Below are positions 38,284 through 50,635 of a stretch of 64,000 nucleotides of DNA, one piece after another (within the stretch, counting starts at the first letter, position 1; every line of letters begins with the position of its first letter). A program made the position numbers and the translations under genes. The notes below the pieces were generated by a model that was given only the letters and a program-made list of their open reading frames with translations, was not told where the DNA came from and searched no databases. This stretch comes from Heterotrichella gracilis (lineage: Eukaryota; Sar; Xanthophyceae; Tribonematales; Xanthonemataceae), in contig JAULBX010000003.1 of the NCBI GenBank assembly GCA_032358255.1, positions 62,001 to 126,000 of the forward strand, written 5' to 3'.

Positions 38284-39260
38284 TCACAGTACGCTTACTT
38301 ATGAACCAAGCGCTTCCTGGCACCATAATATTGCGTCTACTCTGCGTCTACTTCGTTCAAGAGCTTGAAAAGACACCTGTAAAAGCTCTGCAAAGCTTTG
38401 CAGCCTGCATGGTCCATATTCCACTTGTCCACGTATTCCCCTTTAATGTCGGAGACAGGTTCGGAGCTATAAAGAGAGCTCGGTAAAGCACCAATCTTCG
38501 CCGGGTTACTCTAAGTAGGACATAGCGCAACCTGGAGCAAGTAAAAAAAAAGTGCGTTGCAGAATATGCGTTGTTGGCTTCGTTTTATCGTCCCAGGGCC
38601 GACCTGGGTGCTGGAGCACTGGCAATGCTACCCTTGACAGGGATGCGGCGTGGATCACAGCAGTCTCGAGGTGGGGTGCCCTGTTGGGCTTAGAATGAGT
38701 CATAGCGGTTGAGAGTGATAGGCATGCATGCATCAACTGTTTTGCAACACACACCAGGCACTGGCACAAGTGCACAGCTGAGGGACAGCGAGTACTACCG
38801 TTAGGTGTGCCGCTCTGTGGATGGACCCAATACAAAGTTGCAGTAGGTCCATGTCTCCCAGCAAATGGGTTTGCATGGTCATATTTTGCGGAGCCCCAAA
38901 AAGTAACAGGGTGGGTGATGGCACTGGGGGTGTCAGTGGTAACAGGGGCCATGTTGGCAAGACAACTGGTGATGCAGCGCAGTCTAATACCGCTGACCCC
39001 TCATCTGCATATATGCATCACTACCCCAGCAGCAGATGCCATCAGGCACCGAGCTCACCTGGCAGTTGGTGTACCGCCCGGGCAGTTGGCGCGCCCTCGC
39101 GTTGCCCACCCAGCACACCCTTTACCAGATCCGCAGTCCTTGAAACAATCACTGAAAACTAAATACAGACTGCGGTGCAGGAGGTGACGCCTCACCTCAC
39201 AAGTACACAAGGCCCCCTATCAGCTGTGGAGACCTCGGAGATTGGACATTCCCGTTCAAA
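38284..39260. other. Intergenic between duplication and LINE
   Basis: Upstream flank of family member A and lead-in to the LINE. Open frames here, such as 38506-38952 (-), have no recognisable protein. No gene is called. Confidence 0.35.
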
Positions 39261-42200
39261 CTTCACCCACGCCCCCCCCCTACCACCCCACCCCACCTAA
39301 CCATCACCCTCCTCCCCACGCCTATACCTGTAGCCCCTTCCCGCCGCCCGCCCACCCACCGCCGTGCTAGCCTCACAGCAGCGCTCCGCACAGGGGCCAA
39401 TGCCAGACGCATGGCCACCCCCTCAGGTCTTGCCTCTAGTACCCCAACACCTTTCCCTGTTGCAGTACCAGTTAGCGCACGGCTAGCTGCACGCGCAGGT
39501 GCACCCCCTACCACACCCGGCCCCCACCCTCTCAGTACTACCATTCGTGACCTTGCCACGATTGGTTAGGAAGCTAAAGGATGCCTCAACACACCAGCTG
39601 GCCCCGCAGAACCCTTGACCACCACCACCTTTCAGTCACTACCACCACCCATCCAACCCAGAGGATTACATGTGGCATCCCTGAACTGCAGAGGCCTGCA
39701 CACTCGCAAGCAGCTGGCGGTGCACCAACTGCTTGCGCACCGCCACATCGACATCCTGGTAGTGCAAGAGTCCTGGGAAACTGAGGTGCACCTCAGTTTC
39801 CCCCTCCCCTGCAACAAACACATGGTATGGGAAACCCCGAGCTACAGGAGCTTGGGGTTGTGGAACGGGCTCCTAGTCGCTGATATTGTAGTTGTGCTTG
39901 ACACTGTTTGGAGAGAGTCTCTTTGGATGCGGGTGCAAAAAGGTAGGCGTGAGCAGGACTTGTATTTTGGGTGTGTGTACATGCCAACAGCCGATCACCC
40001 TGTCAGTGATATTGAAACCGCTATGGAGCCAAGTGTCCACAGATGTCCAGCGCTTCCAGGTACGGGGCAAAGTTATAGTACTTGGTAATTTCAATGCCAG
40101 GGTAGGACGCGTGACGACTGCTAACCAGGTAATCGGCCAGATTTGGGGAAGAGCCAGCCAATCAGTCAGGGCAAAAACTAGTGCAAATGATGACAGACCT
40201 TCATTTATTCGCTCGAAATGGTTGCCTCCCTGGACCGGTGCAGCACACCTACATGCAGGTCAGTCAGGGACAGCCACGGGCTGCCAGTGTTGTTGATTCG
40301 TTGATTTCAGACAGTGACATGATCCACCACCAGATGACGCCGATCCAGATGGACTTTGAATGTATCGGTAAGACTGACCTCGCCCTTGTGAGCACAACCC
40401 TACCAGTACTACTCACAAGCAGAGGGCATCTCATCAGCGCAGGAGAGGGGGGGAGGGGGATTATAATTATAATAATATTAAATAGTGCACAGGTTTAGGC
40501 TGGAGTATTTTGAAGGAAGGGATTTTATGGCTAGGTAGATACCACAAAGCAATTTTCAGCTTGATCATGCCGCTGCTTGAATGCTCACACCCTACAGAGA
40601 ATACCCAGACCCAGCTAGATCAGGGGAATAGAGCCCTAACTCCAGCGATAGTTGGTGCAGCAGATCTATCCATTGGGCGCAAGAAGGGAAAAATTCCAGA
40701 TGATTAATTCCAGGTAGGGCTGTGAAATGATGGACACCAGAGCTCTGGGAGGTGATTGACAAAGACAAGGTTTGTATGCAGAACTTCTCTCCGCTGCTGG
40801 TGATTCATCCCCTACCTGAACTCACCCTGGACCTTCACCAGCGATGGCAAGCAGCTAACGGGGACGTGCACAAAGCGGTAAGGACAGCTAAAAACTATTG
40901 GCGCAACTTGCTGCTAGCCTAAACAATACACAAGGATCAGCAAAGTTTGGAAAACCCTGGCCTGGCGCAGCTTTGAGTCCAAGACGGATGTCTCGCAGTC
41001 TTCAATGCAGGTAAAGGCAGTAATCACCCTGTCCGGAGATACCACCTTGGCATCAGTGAGATCTTTAAAGAACACTACCGTAAGCTAGGAGACCCTAATC
41101 GTGCGGCCTCTTCGACTACCTTCAATGACAAATTTATGGCGATTATCTCAGGTAAGATGCCTAGCGTGTTAGCCAGTGAATGTGGGGTGAGTTCCAGCAT
41201 GCAGATTTAGTGATCAACCCTATTACCCTTGAGAAAACTGGTATGGCAAAGAAGTCCCTACATAATGGGAACATGTGTGGGTCAGACCTGATACACAGTG
41301 AGTTTTTGAAGAACGGTTTTGGCACCCTTGACAAAGCCCTTCAAACCTTCTTTAACCGGTGTGTTGATAGTGAGCACGTTACGGCGCCGACACGAGTCGG
41401 TACGGTAGTTTCCTTTTACAAGGGGAAGGGACCAATGCTAGACCTGGCACTTACACGACAATTATGAGCGTCGTAGGGAAGTTGTATGCGTAAAGTCTTA
41501 ACAATCATGAGCGTCGTAGGGAAGTTGTATGCCTAAATTCTCAACAATCGCCTTTTAATATACCTGGAGGACAACCACCTACCTCATGAGGACCAGTCAG
41601 GGTTTCGAAAAGGTAGGGGATGCACAGACCACCAGCATACTCTGAAAAAAATCACCCGGTACAGAGCAGGTAAGAAGTTACCCACCTATGCATTCTTCTT
41701 AGATATTGAAAAGGCTGGCCTAGCGGGGACCAGTGCTGTGAGGGGGATGGTTTGGAGACGGTTATAGACAATACTGTGTGGCGACAGGGCATGTGGTGGA
41801 AACTATACAGCAAGGGAGTGCGCGATACGTTTCTACGATCCCTAGTGAATATGTATGAGGTGACTAGATGTTGTACCCTGACTAGATGGTGGTAGGTCTA
41901 ACCCTTTCAGCATCTATCAAGGAGTTGCTCAGGGTTGTGTGCTGTCTACCACCCTGTTTGATGTGAGTGTCAATCATTTTTGTTGAGGGAGGTGGATATG
42001 GGGGAAACAGGGACCGGCTTAGATGCTGGCAGTGGGGATTGCTTAGTGGCAGCGTTGATGCTTGCAGATGGCTATGTGAGATTGGCAGCTCATGAGGGCC
42101 AGCTGCAGCGCAACATCAACACTTTCAGGGGTATGAGGTGACGGTTTTAAGGCCAACGAGTCAAAATGTGCAGTGTTATTATCATTTTACCCACAACGTG

Positions 42201-42348
42201 CAGCAGAACCTCAATTGCGACACAGTGACCCCCTTCTCCACCCGTTCATGCAGACCTCCCCACCTCCCGCTGCACATCCCCCCCCTCCTCCCTGCAATTC
42301 CCTAGTACCATGTGGTGGTGTCGGTGCACAGTGGCAGGTGGGTGGCGG

Positions 42349-42382
42349 CCCCAAACCCTAAACCCTTTGCTAGGGTTTGGGG
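42349..42382. repeat. Head-to-head telomere-motif inverted repeat
   Basis: A left arm CCCCAAACCCTA (42349-42360) and a right arm TAGGGTTTGGGG (42371-42382) are perfect reverse complements around a 10-base spacer. The two telomere-type strands face each other within the sequence that interrupts the LINE. Confidence 0.85.
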
Positions 42383-42655
42383 TCTTTGGTTCTTGTGTGC
42401 CGATGTAGTGTGGGTGTAGTGTGGGTACGCAGTGTGGTCCACTGTACCTGCATCCGTACCTGTGACTGAACCCGGAACCTTAAAACCCTTCATTAGGTTT
42501 CAAGGACCAGGTTCTCGTGTGTTGGTGTGGTCCACTGTACCGGTTTGTATACCTGTGGCTGTGGCTGTGGCTGTCAACCTTACAGCGCCGCTTGTGCCCT
42601 ACATTCTCCCTCCTCCCGCCAAGTTGCTTTGCTAGTACAAACCCCTTCTTCCCAG

Positions 42656-43169
42656 ATCCGCATCTGCTACTACTGGTACAAACGAATCAAGGGGGAGCAC
42701 CATGACTCCGCAATGGGGGGGGTCACGCGACTGCTGCACAGGTGGGGGGCATTCCTAATAAATATTAATAATATGAAAACTATCAACTGCCTTCAATTTG
42801 CTGTATATGCGCACCCCACCCACATCAGTGGTACGCACACGTGCAATTTTATATGTGTGCTACACATTAGGGAAACCCGTGGTAAGAACAGGGGTGAATC
42901 AAATGATCGTCATATTTTGTTGCAAGTTATGACAACAAAATCGAAAGAACAGATGTAGAAACAATGCTGATGTTTTCATACGCATGCATATAGGCATGTA
43001 TGGCGTACAAAACCCACATGGCCATATCCTCCAGATGACAGTGTTTCCCTCCCTTCCCGTCAGCCTGCTCACTATCTTGCTCCCCCCTTGCAGTGGCCAG
43101 CCTGACAGCCTGATGAGTGAGGTACCCACAGTGGTGGTAGATGCCCAGCACACACACATCAATGATCAG
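42656..43169 (+). pseudogene. Two orphan exons of an unrecognised host gene inside the LINE
   Basis: Positions 42656-42741 read IRICYYWYKRIKGEHHDSAM then GGVTRLLH, between CCCAG and a GTGGGG donor. Positions 43094-43169 read SGQPDSLMSEVPTVVVDAQ then HTHINDQ, between TTGCAG and GTGGGG. Their phases fit (two bases plus one base making a Ser codon), so they look like consecutive exons of one protein-coding gene. No matching upstream or downstream exons are visible, and the surrounding sequence is LINE on both sides. I do not recognise the protein. It may be a captured fragment of a gene elsewhere, or a small piece of a gene into which LINE pieces inserted. Confidence 0.5.
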
Positions 43170-43960
43170 GTGGGGAAAAAGCCTTATGACATATGTTATC
43201 ATGTGATGTGAGCATTCTCAGTACCGCCTTGCCACCGCACCAAATGGGTTCCAATGTAGTTAAAAATATATATGTATGTATATGTATGTATGTACTTAAA
43301 GGTATATAAATGTATATAGAAATAGCCCCGGTGGGGTGTGATTCGTTGCACCTGTCCACCTGAGCTCTGGGCACGTGATAAGCAGCAGCTCAGTTCTTCA
43401 ATGGCTGGCAAAATCTCACTGGAGTTGGTTGCACCCACGGTGTAGTGCTTGCCTGTTGACCAGACACCAGCTTGATGACACATGCAACCATGTCCGCAGG
43501 CGCAAGAATAACTGGGAGAAAGGGTGCCGTTGGCAGATGCTGTTTTGCACACAAACGGTGCTGTTGCGCACGCTGGCACACAAGTACCCAACATCTCACA
43601 GCCTGCATTCAGCGACTGAGACATGTCCATGCTGCAATGCGCCCAAGGAGAGTGTGGCACACGTAGTGATGGAGTGCACCCACTTCCAGGAGGGACGACA
43701 GCAATTGGTGGAATTTGTCAGCACAGTTCCCCCAGCAAAGTTTGCATCTTGGACCAGCATGTCAGTGGAGGAACAAGCAGGCAAAGTATGGATGGTGGCT
43801 TTTGGGGAAGGGGCTTGGCACCAGATTCAGTATCATTGCCTGAGGGCAGCTTGAGCATGCAGTTATTACCACATAGCCATGGACAGCAGTTTGGGTTGGG
43901 GGTGTGGGATGCTCGGCAGGCATGTGTGGACACACCAGCTAACTGACATTTGGCAGTGCA

Positions 43961-46090
43961 GTCTAATCATCCTGGGGTTGGGACCCAGGATTTTCATTTT
44001 GCAGCAGTGATTTCCCCCCCCCAGAATGTATGTGTATTTCTTCTTGGGGACAAGTTTTAGGGTTTTAGGGCGCACACCTACGGTTTGGGGGTTTTGGTAG
44101 GTGTTGGGCAGAATTCGGGAATTACCCTCATTTCTCGTGAACCAGTGTTTTCTGCATATGAGCGCGCTGCTGGGACAGAAGCAGCATCCCCCTGCGGCAG
44201 AGATGCTGCCCCTGTCCCAGCGTGTTGTCTGTCCCAGTGGGTACATTATTATTCTTATCATTATTCTTATTCTTATTCTTCCCAATGGTATCCATGGACT
44301 AGAACTCGGGTGTAGCCTTCTTTGCAACTTCAGCCGCATGTTGTTGTTGGGATACATCTGATTACACCACCTCAGACACACAAGACAGGGTTTGAAGCTG
44401 TCTTAAGCACGTTTTATTGTGCAATGGCCCAATGCACCCTCCCACATGTGAAGCCATATGCCAGGCTCAACAGAGCACTAAAGTTAGCCAGGTCAGCATC
44501 TACCTGTAGCTATTACCATACTTAAACATTGCATGTTGCATGCTCTGCGTTGATGGCTGAAAGCGAACTGGGCCATGGCATTTGCTAGCGGTTGGTTGGG
44601 TAGCCCAGGTCAGCCTTCAAGTTGGCCATGGACACACAAAGGGACCAGCCCAGATTTTGCAACACAAAAACTCCTGGTTACTGCAAATGGAATAATAAAA
44701 TATTAATATGCCCACCTCCTTTAAATTTCAGAGTACAATCTAACTGTGCGACTGCATGCGTATAACTTCGCTCAAGCAAGAGATTGAACAATCAGGCAAG
44801 CTGCTGCTCCAAACCCTAAACACATGTGTTGGCCATGAAGCTGTGTCGCCCCATGTATCCCCCCTCGACAAGCCATGTCGGCATGCATGTAAACCAAGTC
44901 CAATATAATGACTGGAGCTAGCTTATGCTCATAGGACAGCACCATATAATGCCCCCTTCAATGAATCACATACTCATTGACAATACCCTCCTCAATCCAA
45001 CTGAATCACAACAGGCCATCATCACCTCATGTATGGTACGCATTAGTGATCATAACAATACAGTGTACAGCAATGCTGCTGTTGTTCGTGTTACCATTGT
45101 CGTGACCCAAGAATCTATCTGATATGTACTGTGGGTTGTTGTCAGGTGCCTCAATTATTGGACAAAGAAACGCCATAAACCATTAAAAGGCAATCAAGTT
45201 TCCTGTGTTGCATGAATCAACACCAAGCTTTTCAAATCATCACTCAGGGCCTGCCTGTCAGCATCTGCTGTCCAAGAGACCCTTGTCGTCTAATTACTTG
45301 ATCCTAACAGCCCCTCTGCCCAACCTTTTATAGGCTACAGCACCTAGTGGTGTCTCCAAACTTTGGCGGGCACTGGTGCTGTATAGCGGTCTCTGCCATG
45401 CCATGCCGCCTCACATCACCTGCATGGGAATGTGGGTGCAAGTTACTGCCTGTACACGGGATTTTCTGCAAGCAGCGCTGTGGCCTGACAAAAAGCCAAT
45501 CACGTTGCACCTCCGAAAAGTAAATGCAGGCGACATGCAAGATGAGTACGCATGTGTCTCTGAGTTCGCTCAGCATGCCATCTGATTCAAAGATTCAAGG
45601 GATATTGTCATTGACACTGCCAGTGTAACATGTAATAATTGGCCAGACTCACTAGGCTGGTCAAAATGAGCAAGCTATCACAAGCAGCATGAACTGGCAA
45701 TGAGACTGTCTCAGCATCCAATTGCCCTATTCTACAATAATATCATTCACATTCGTTGACCGTCAATTGGCATGATTGAAATGTTGCTTATGCGCAAAAA
45801 ACAGTTAGAATGCGCAAAGGGCCATGAAAATGGAAGTGTTTCTGTACAATATTACCCTGGACTCCTGGCTAGAGACTATTCTGCTGGCAAGCATTATTCT
45901 GTTGTGAATCATTATAGGATCATATTCGCTTAGACTAGGTGCACGTACATTGTCAAGCTTTTCATGGTATATATTAGTAATCATGTGTCGTTTGAATGGA
46001 AGCCAACATTTCCACACATTGCTCTCCAACACCCTCAGGAATTAGTAACCACGCCTTGGAACCAAAATAGTAGGGCCTACAACCCCAGTA
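43961..46090. other. Repeat-rich intergenic sequence without a recognisable gene
   Basis: Scattered short open frames lack family resemblance or plausible exon joins. A TTATTATTCTTATC-type AT-rich tract lies at 44245-44280, and CCCTAAACACATG at 44814-44826. Nothing is called. Confidence 0.35.
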
Positions 46091-48224
46091 CTAAAGTACG
46101 TACTTTATCTCATGGGTCACCAAATACTCATCGGCCGCAGATATGGCGCCGCAGCTCACCCACATTGCGGGCACCAATGTTCGCAGGGCTGCGTTTGCCA
46201 CTGCATGCATTCAAACACGTAAATGCTCACTCTGAAAAAGTATACATAAGTTTAACTCAAGTTGTAAAATAATTGGCCCACGAGAGCAGCGCACACAGGC
46301 ATGCGATGCCACTTGCATATAAATGGCTTTAGATTTTCTCACATGCAACACAGCACGTTGACACGTAGCACAAAATGTTGTGTCAAGCGATGCAAAAGCA
46401 TACTTTTAATATTGGCAAACCGCCAGGCATGCTTGTCATTTAATGTCAGGGTTTACTCACCATGGGGAGGCGGATGGGCATAGACAGTACCGGTGGTGTC
46501 GTTGACAATGCCATAGAAGTTCAGAAGATACGCCAAGCGGTTGTAGTGTGCTCGTCTTGATTCCAACATCAGCGTGAAAGCTTCCACCGTTGCTGGAAAC
46601 ATGTCTGCACCGCAGAAACAGTTTAGCCAAAGAAAAAACAAATAGTACACAGGTGCCACCATTTGCCTTGAGATGATTGCTGTGTGTTCATTGCTGCGGT
46701 ACATTGCTCCTCAGATGAACACGCAGCATTGCAGATATGAGCTGCCAGGAGTACCACAACCTACATTGTGCTGGTGAAGCGTTGGCATTGTTGACCACCA
46801 CCTCTAGCGGCCCCACCATGTTGTCCATTGCCAGTCCATTCCGAATGATCACCAGCGTTTTTGACATGCGATCAATGTCAGCCTGTAGGGGCTGCATGGC
46901 CTGCGTCAGCGCCGGCACCGTCAACACTGCTTGCAAAGCTTGTGCAATGACTGCAGCCATCTGGGGCTGTACCAGCATCTGTGTCAGCGCCTGAGCGAAT
47001 GCTGGCTGTGCTGCCGGCTGCTGCAGAGTTGTCAGAATGGCACTGACCAGTGCTGGTTGGGATGCGGGATGCTGCAAGGCTTGCTGCAGCATCTGTGGCG
47101 TCATTGGTGGGCCTGCGATGAGTAGATCAAACAAACGCATTATTTATGGCAGGCAAAGCACATGATTTTGATTGGCCACCATTGGAGTGTGTCATAATGC
47201 GTCATAGTGCTTATAAATACTGCTGAAGATCACTGACCACGCTGCAACCCACGCACCGGACCAGGCCACAAGTGTATGGAGGGGGCATACTATGGTCGTA
47301 CTGCAGAGTATGCCCCCTCCATATGTGGCTGGTGTAGGGGGGGCATACTATGCTTGTACTGCCAGTGCAGCTGTAAAGCAGTGCAGCTGAGGATCACAGA
47401 CTTGCGACCAACATACCAAAGCAAGCTATCTTCAATTGATCGACATACTCGCCCAGGTTGGCCAAATACTGGGCTCGTGTGTCAGCACCAGGAGGATCAT
47501 TGGGATCCGGACCTACAAAAGGTACGCCAGCCTGGTGAACTACGGGTTCATCAGAGCGAGGAGAAGAAGTGGTTCCAAGACATCTGTTGCAACATGATCC
47601 ATGAGTGGACAATAAGGGAATGCAGGGAACATTGTTCCCTCCGCTAATTGCAAGCCAGTGCATGTTACCTGCTTACTTACATGCGTTCAGCGATGCAGGC
47701 AGATCAGCAATCAGTCCTACATGCCTTGCGCCAAACAGCCCTGTCCTGGCACTGCTTATACTAACTCTACACTGGTGGTGCCAATGCAGCTATATCACGC
47801 AACGCCAGGTCAATCCATGTGGCTCTGGGCCTCAGCACGGCACACTGCCTTATCGTCCTACCAAACATTGTCCTACAGCACTTGGGTATTCTATTGTCTT
47901 ACATGTGCCCAACCTGCCCTAGCCATCACAGCCAAATTTCCCTGAACCTAGTAGAAGCAGCCTTGCAATTGCACTTCTCCGAAAAGCGAGCACAAGTTGT
48001 ACTGGAATATGGTAAACCCTTGACACCCCACACATAGCCCTCAAATGGCTATTCTGATACATGTTACCTGCATCTGCCAATAACACAGCGGCCTTGGCCT
48101 CAAATGCCCTCCACTTGCCAAATTGGCTCCGATTAATGGGTCCATTAGCTGGCGGAATAGGGGGATGGCGGTGGTTGTGGTCGATGAGGAGTTGCAGCTC
48201 TTGTGGTGGCTGCTGCATTGCCAT
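46091..48224 (-). CDS. Member B of the unrecognised three-gene family
   Basis: I do not recognise the function. The model is 48068-48224, 47417-47512, 46723-47112, 46461-46604 and tentatively 46091-46200, giving about 298 residues. It is related to members A and C by its start (MAMQQPPQELQLLIDHNHRH against MAIPHPPEQLDRL), by exon order, by phase 1 at every intron, and by exon 4 (YLLNFYGIVNDTTGTVYAHP against LLLQFYGVKNGKGKVYAYP). Exon 2 is GPDPNDPPGADTRAQYLANL onward. Exon 3 is much longer than in C and is rich in Gln, Ala, Pro and Leu (QMLQQALQHPASQPALVSAI onward), with near-repeats of LQQPAAQPAFAQAL. There is no signal peptide or membrane helix. The donor of exon 3 (C|GTGTTC) and exon 5 are weak calls. 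Low-complexity helices may serve in protein interaction, but that is speculation. Confidence 0.5.
47275..47323. repeat. 17-bp perfect inverted repeat in an intron of family member B
   Basis: The arm TATGGAGGGGGCATACT (47275-47291) and its exact reverse complement at 47307-47323 flank a 15-base spacer. A third, direct copy of the core GGGGGGCATACTATG follows at about 47339-47353. The structure would fold into a strong hairpin in RNA or single-stranded DNA, and may be the remnant of a small inverted-repeat element. Confidence 0.85.
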
Positions 48225-49030
48225 GGCGCCATCTGCCTTTGATACCTGAGCAGAATCAAGGACGTTGTCAAGAGGCTCTCACATCATCTGGAAATGCAGA
48301 TCCACCATGCCCAGTTGTTAGAAGTGAGAGGCTGCCAACAGGACCTGATGGGTTTATAGCAATCAACCCCTGATCGGTGACAATGGCATGGGTGGCACTC
48401 AGTATGAAATACTGGCACTCAGTATCCAATTTGGCGGCATGTCGTCCATGCTCCGCAACAGTCCGACCTAAGGACCCAAGGCTTAGTTTTTGCAGCAAAA
48501 CCTAGCTGTGGAACAATTTCTTAGCCGCTGTCGGGCAGTGTCCAGGACCTGAGGTCAGACCAATGACAAGCCTAACGCTGCTTCACTCTTCAAGATTGTA
48601 GAAACTTTCTAGCTGAGCTTTAACAGTATTCACACGACCAAGTGTTGTCGTGAGCACTTGGGCTGCTGGTGCTTAAACAAGAGCGTGTGCACTTGGGCAA
48701 TTTGCCAAGAGACCTGCTCAGGCTACTTACCGTAAGGCTGTGCAGTCACTGGTAGTATAGCAGTGATAAGCACTGAGGACCTCAGGTTGAAACCAGCCAG
48801 GGCCCTCAAAGTTTGAATGAAGAGGAGAGGTCAAGGCGAGTAGATTCGTGCCTGGTCCGTTGCAGTGTACCACTTTAAAGTCTATGGGTCGCCAATGGCT
48901 TCTGAGCCAGCTGCAGTCTGTAGCCAAGGGAGACATTTCATAATAAACAATAACCTCCCTGCAGACTCGCTTTTGACTGAATGCGCAATGTATTTGCTAT
49001 AAACTTTCATTCGATCAAAAATGCTCAGTC
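48225..49030. other. Upstream region of family member B; two unexplained minus-strand open frames
   Basis: The minus-strand frames 48268-48498 and 48727-48936 are open and lack obvious low complexity (the second reads FKVVHCNGPGTNLLALTSPL in its middle), but neither matches a family I know and no splice joins tie them to member B. They could be upstream exons or decayed element sequence. Confidence 0.25.
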
Positions 49031-49231
49031 ATTTATGTACCTGCCATGTGTGTGCACTTGTTCGCAGGACACTGTCATGGCATGCACTCCGGTTCTAAGA
49101 CTGTTCACAAAGAGATCCACTATTTAAAAATTGTTGCACGCGCTTCGCTAATAGCTATCAAGATGAATGCAAGCCACCAGCTTCTGCACTTGACTTATGT
49201 TCTTGGAAACCAACGCTTGCTGATTCAGGTG

Positions 49232-49405
49232 TTCAATTTAGCTGTGTACACTAAACGCCAAACCCTTCTGCATGCCATGCCTGCGGGCATTGGCTAATTA
49301 GGCCTCCAGGTGGCTAATTAGGCCTCCAGGCTGGTGTGGTGCCCTGGTGCGAGCCAGTGGCCCCCTGACTACGCCTCTGTGCGTTCCCTTTCTTTCTTTC
49401 TTTCT
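49232..49405 (+). mobile_element. Possible SINE-like insertion with TTTC tail
   Basis: This block is absent from the sister copy of the duplication at the same point (about 35750), so it is an insertion polymorphism between copies. It holds two tandem TGGCTAATTAGGCCTCCAGG units and ends with TGTGCGTTCCCTTTCTTTCT and further TTTC units. A similar TGTGCGTCCCCTTCCTTTC end occurs at 17663-17690. There is no coding capacity. The family assignment is inference; no clear pol III boxes were identified. Confidence 0.4.
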
Positions 49406-50635
49406 GACTTGCATGCAGTTAAAGCTTCACAGATGAAATCTGTACTGGACTGAGCAAGCTGCGCAGGCATGTAGCTTGTGGAGACGGTACTGTACAGCAC
49501 CTTCACTTGCTAATACCTTTGATTATTCATTATGTTCAGCAACCATTGTACCTCGATCATTATACAATACCTTCACTCACTATGTCACCACGCTACCTTG
49601 CAACAAGCCCGAGATCCGGTGGGGCACAGGGCAAACACAGCCAATGGCCTAGTCGAATAAAAACCTGTACTCATCCCTATGTGTGGCTTTAAATATATAC
49701 CAGCGCACACTTTCGACAATCCATCCCTTCAATGCTGGCCTCCCCAGCAAAGTTGCCAAGGTAAAGCATGCCCAGACAATCCCCCCTTCCTGCCGCACAA
49801 CCAGTACATTGTGTTAGGGCCGTGGCACCATCTCAGCCATGTGACAGGTGGCGCTCCCTCACGCAGTCGCTGCACCCTGGCGGTAACCTGCAGGGGCAAA
49901 CAAAAATCAGACAAGTATCAACACTTGGCGGGGCAAAAGGTGGTGGCAGTGGTGTTGGTGGACTATCAGGGCAGGGCCTGGAAGCTGCGCAAGGCTTGGA
50001 AATCGGTGGGCAGGGGAGCGGGGCTGAGCGTGCCCACGCCGCTCAGCCCCGCTCAGCCAGTACCACCCAGGCGGGGGAGGGATGGGGGAGGCGGGAGGCG
50101 GTCTTTGCACACATGGAGCAGCTGATGGGGTCCAGTTTGAGGTTCAGGGTTGGGGCTGGGGCGGCAAACAAATGTCGACATTTGACAAGAATAATATGAT
50201 AGAGAAACCCTCATATTTTCGTATTATCTCCCTTGCAGCATCCCCAATCGCTTGGGGCATGACCACTCCCATATCATACCTGCCGGTGCAGTCAAACTGC
50301 GCGCTCCCCCATGCAGCATTCTCCTTCTAAATGTTAGCTGCTGCACCGAGCTCCACCGCTGCTGTGAATGCAGGTGCAGAGATGACGGGGTAGGCAGCCT
50401 CATGCCTGCACTCCTGCACATCAAAGTGAAGAAACGGGTATATAAAAATAGGCGCCGGCTCAGACGTGTGGCAGGTGGCAACCCCGGCTCCTGTGTGCTG
50501 GCAGCAACCTGTGGGGCGCAAAAGGAAAACAAATCAAACTGAAGAAATATCTTGGTTGACATGGTAATACCTGACAAGGAAAGAGATTAGAAATGCCTAT
50601 GATAGCAGACTCTTTGCTGCTAAGCGCACCCCACC

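Larger units (their letters stand above)
39261..43960 (+). mobile_element. Degenerate LINE (non-LTR retrotransposon) with EEP endonuclease and RT, interrupted
   Basis: A Pro/Ser/Thr-rich lead (39261-39590) is followed by an exonuclease-endonuclease-phosphatase domain at about 39650-40300 (LHVASLNCRGL, HIDILVVQESWE, DLYFGCVYMPTADHP; then VIVLGNFNARVGR in another frame). Reverse transcriptase pieces run from about 41170 to 42180: GSDLIHSEFLKNGFG, an EEDQSGFRKGRGC-like block at 41590, IYQGVAQGCVLSTTLFD at about 41910, and MLADGYVRLAAHEGQLQRN at about 42057, where the YADD box is changed. The C-terminal zinc-knuckle tail (CPCCNAPKESVAHVVMECTHF) is at 43640-43690. Several frameshifts and stops break it, including a 43-base tandem duplication at 41464-41549. 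Foreign sequence sits at about 42190-43370. It is dead. EEP plus a CCHC-type tail suggests an L1-like clade; no target-site duplication was identified. Confidence 0.85.
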
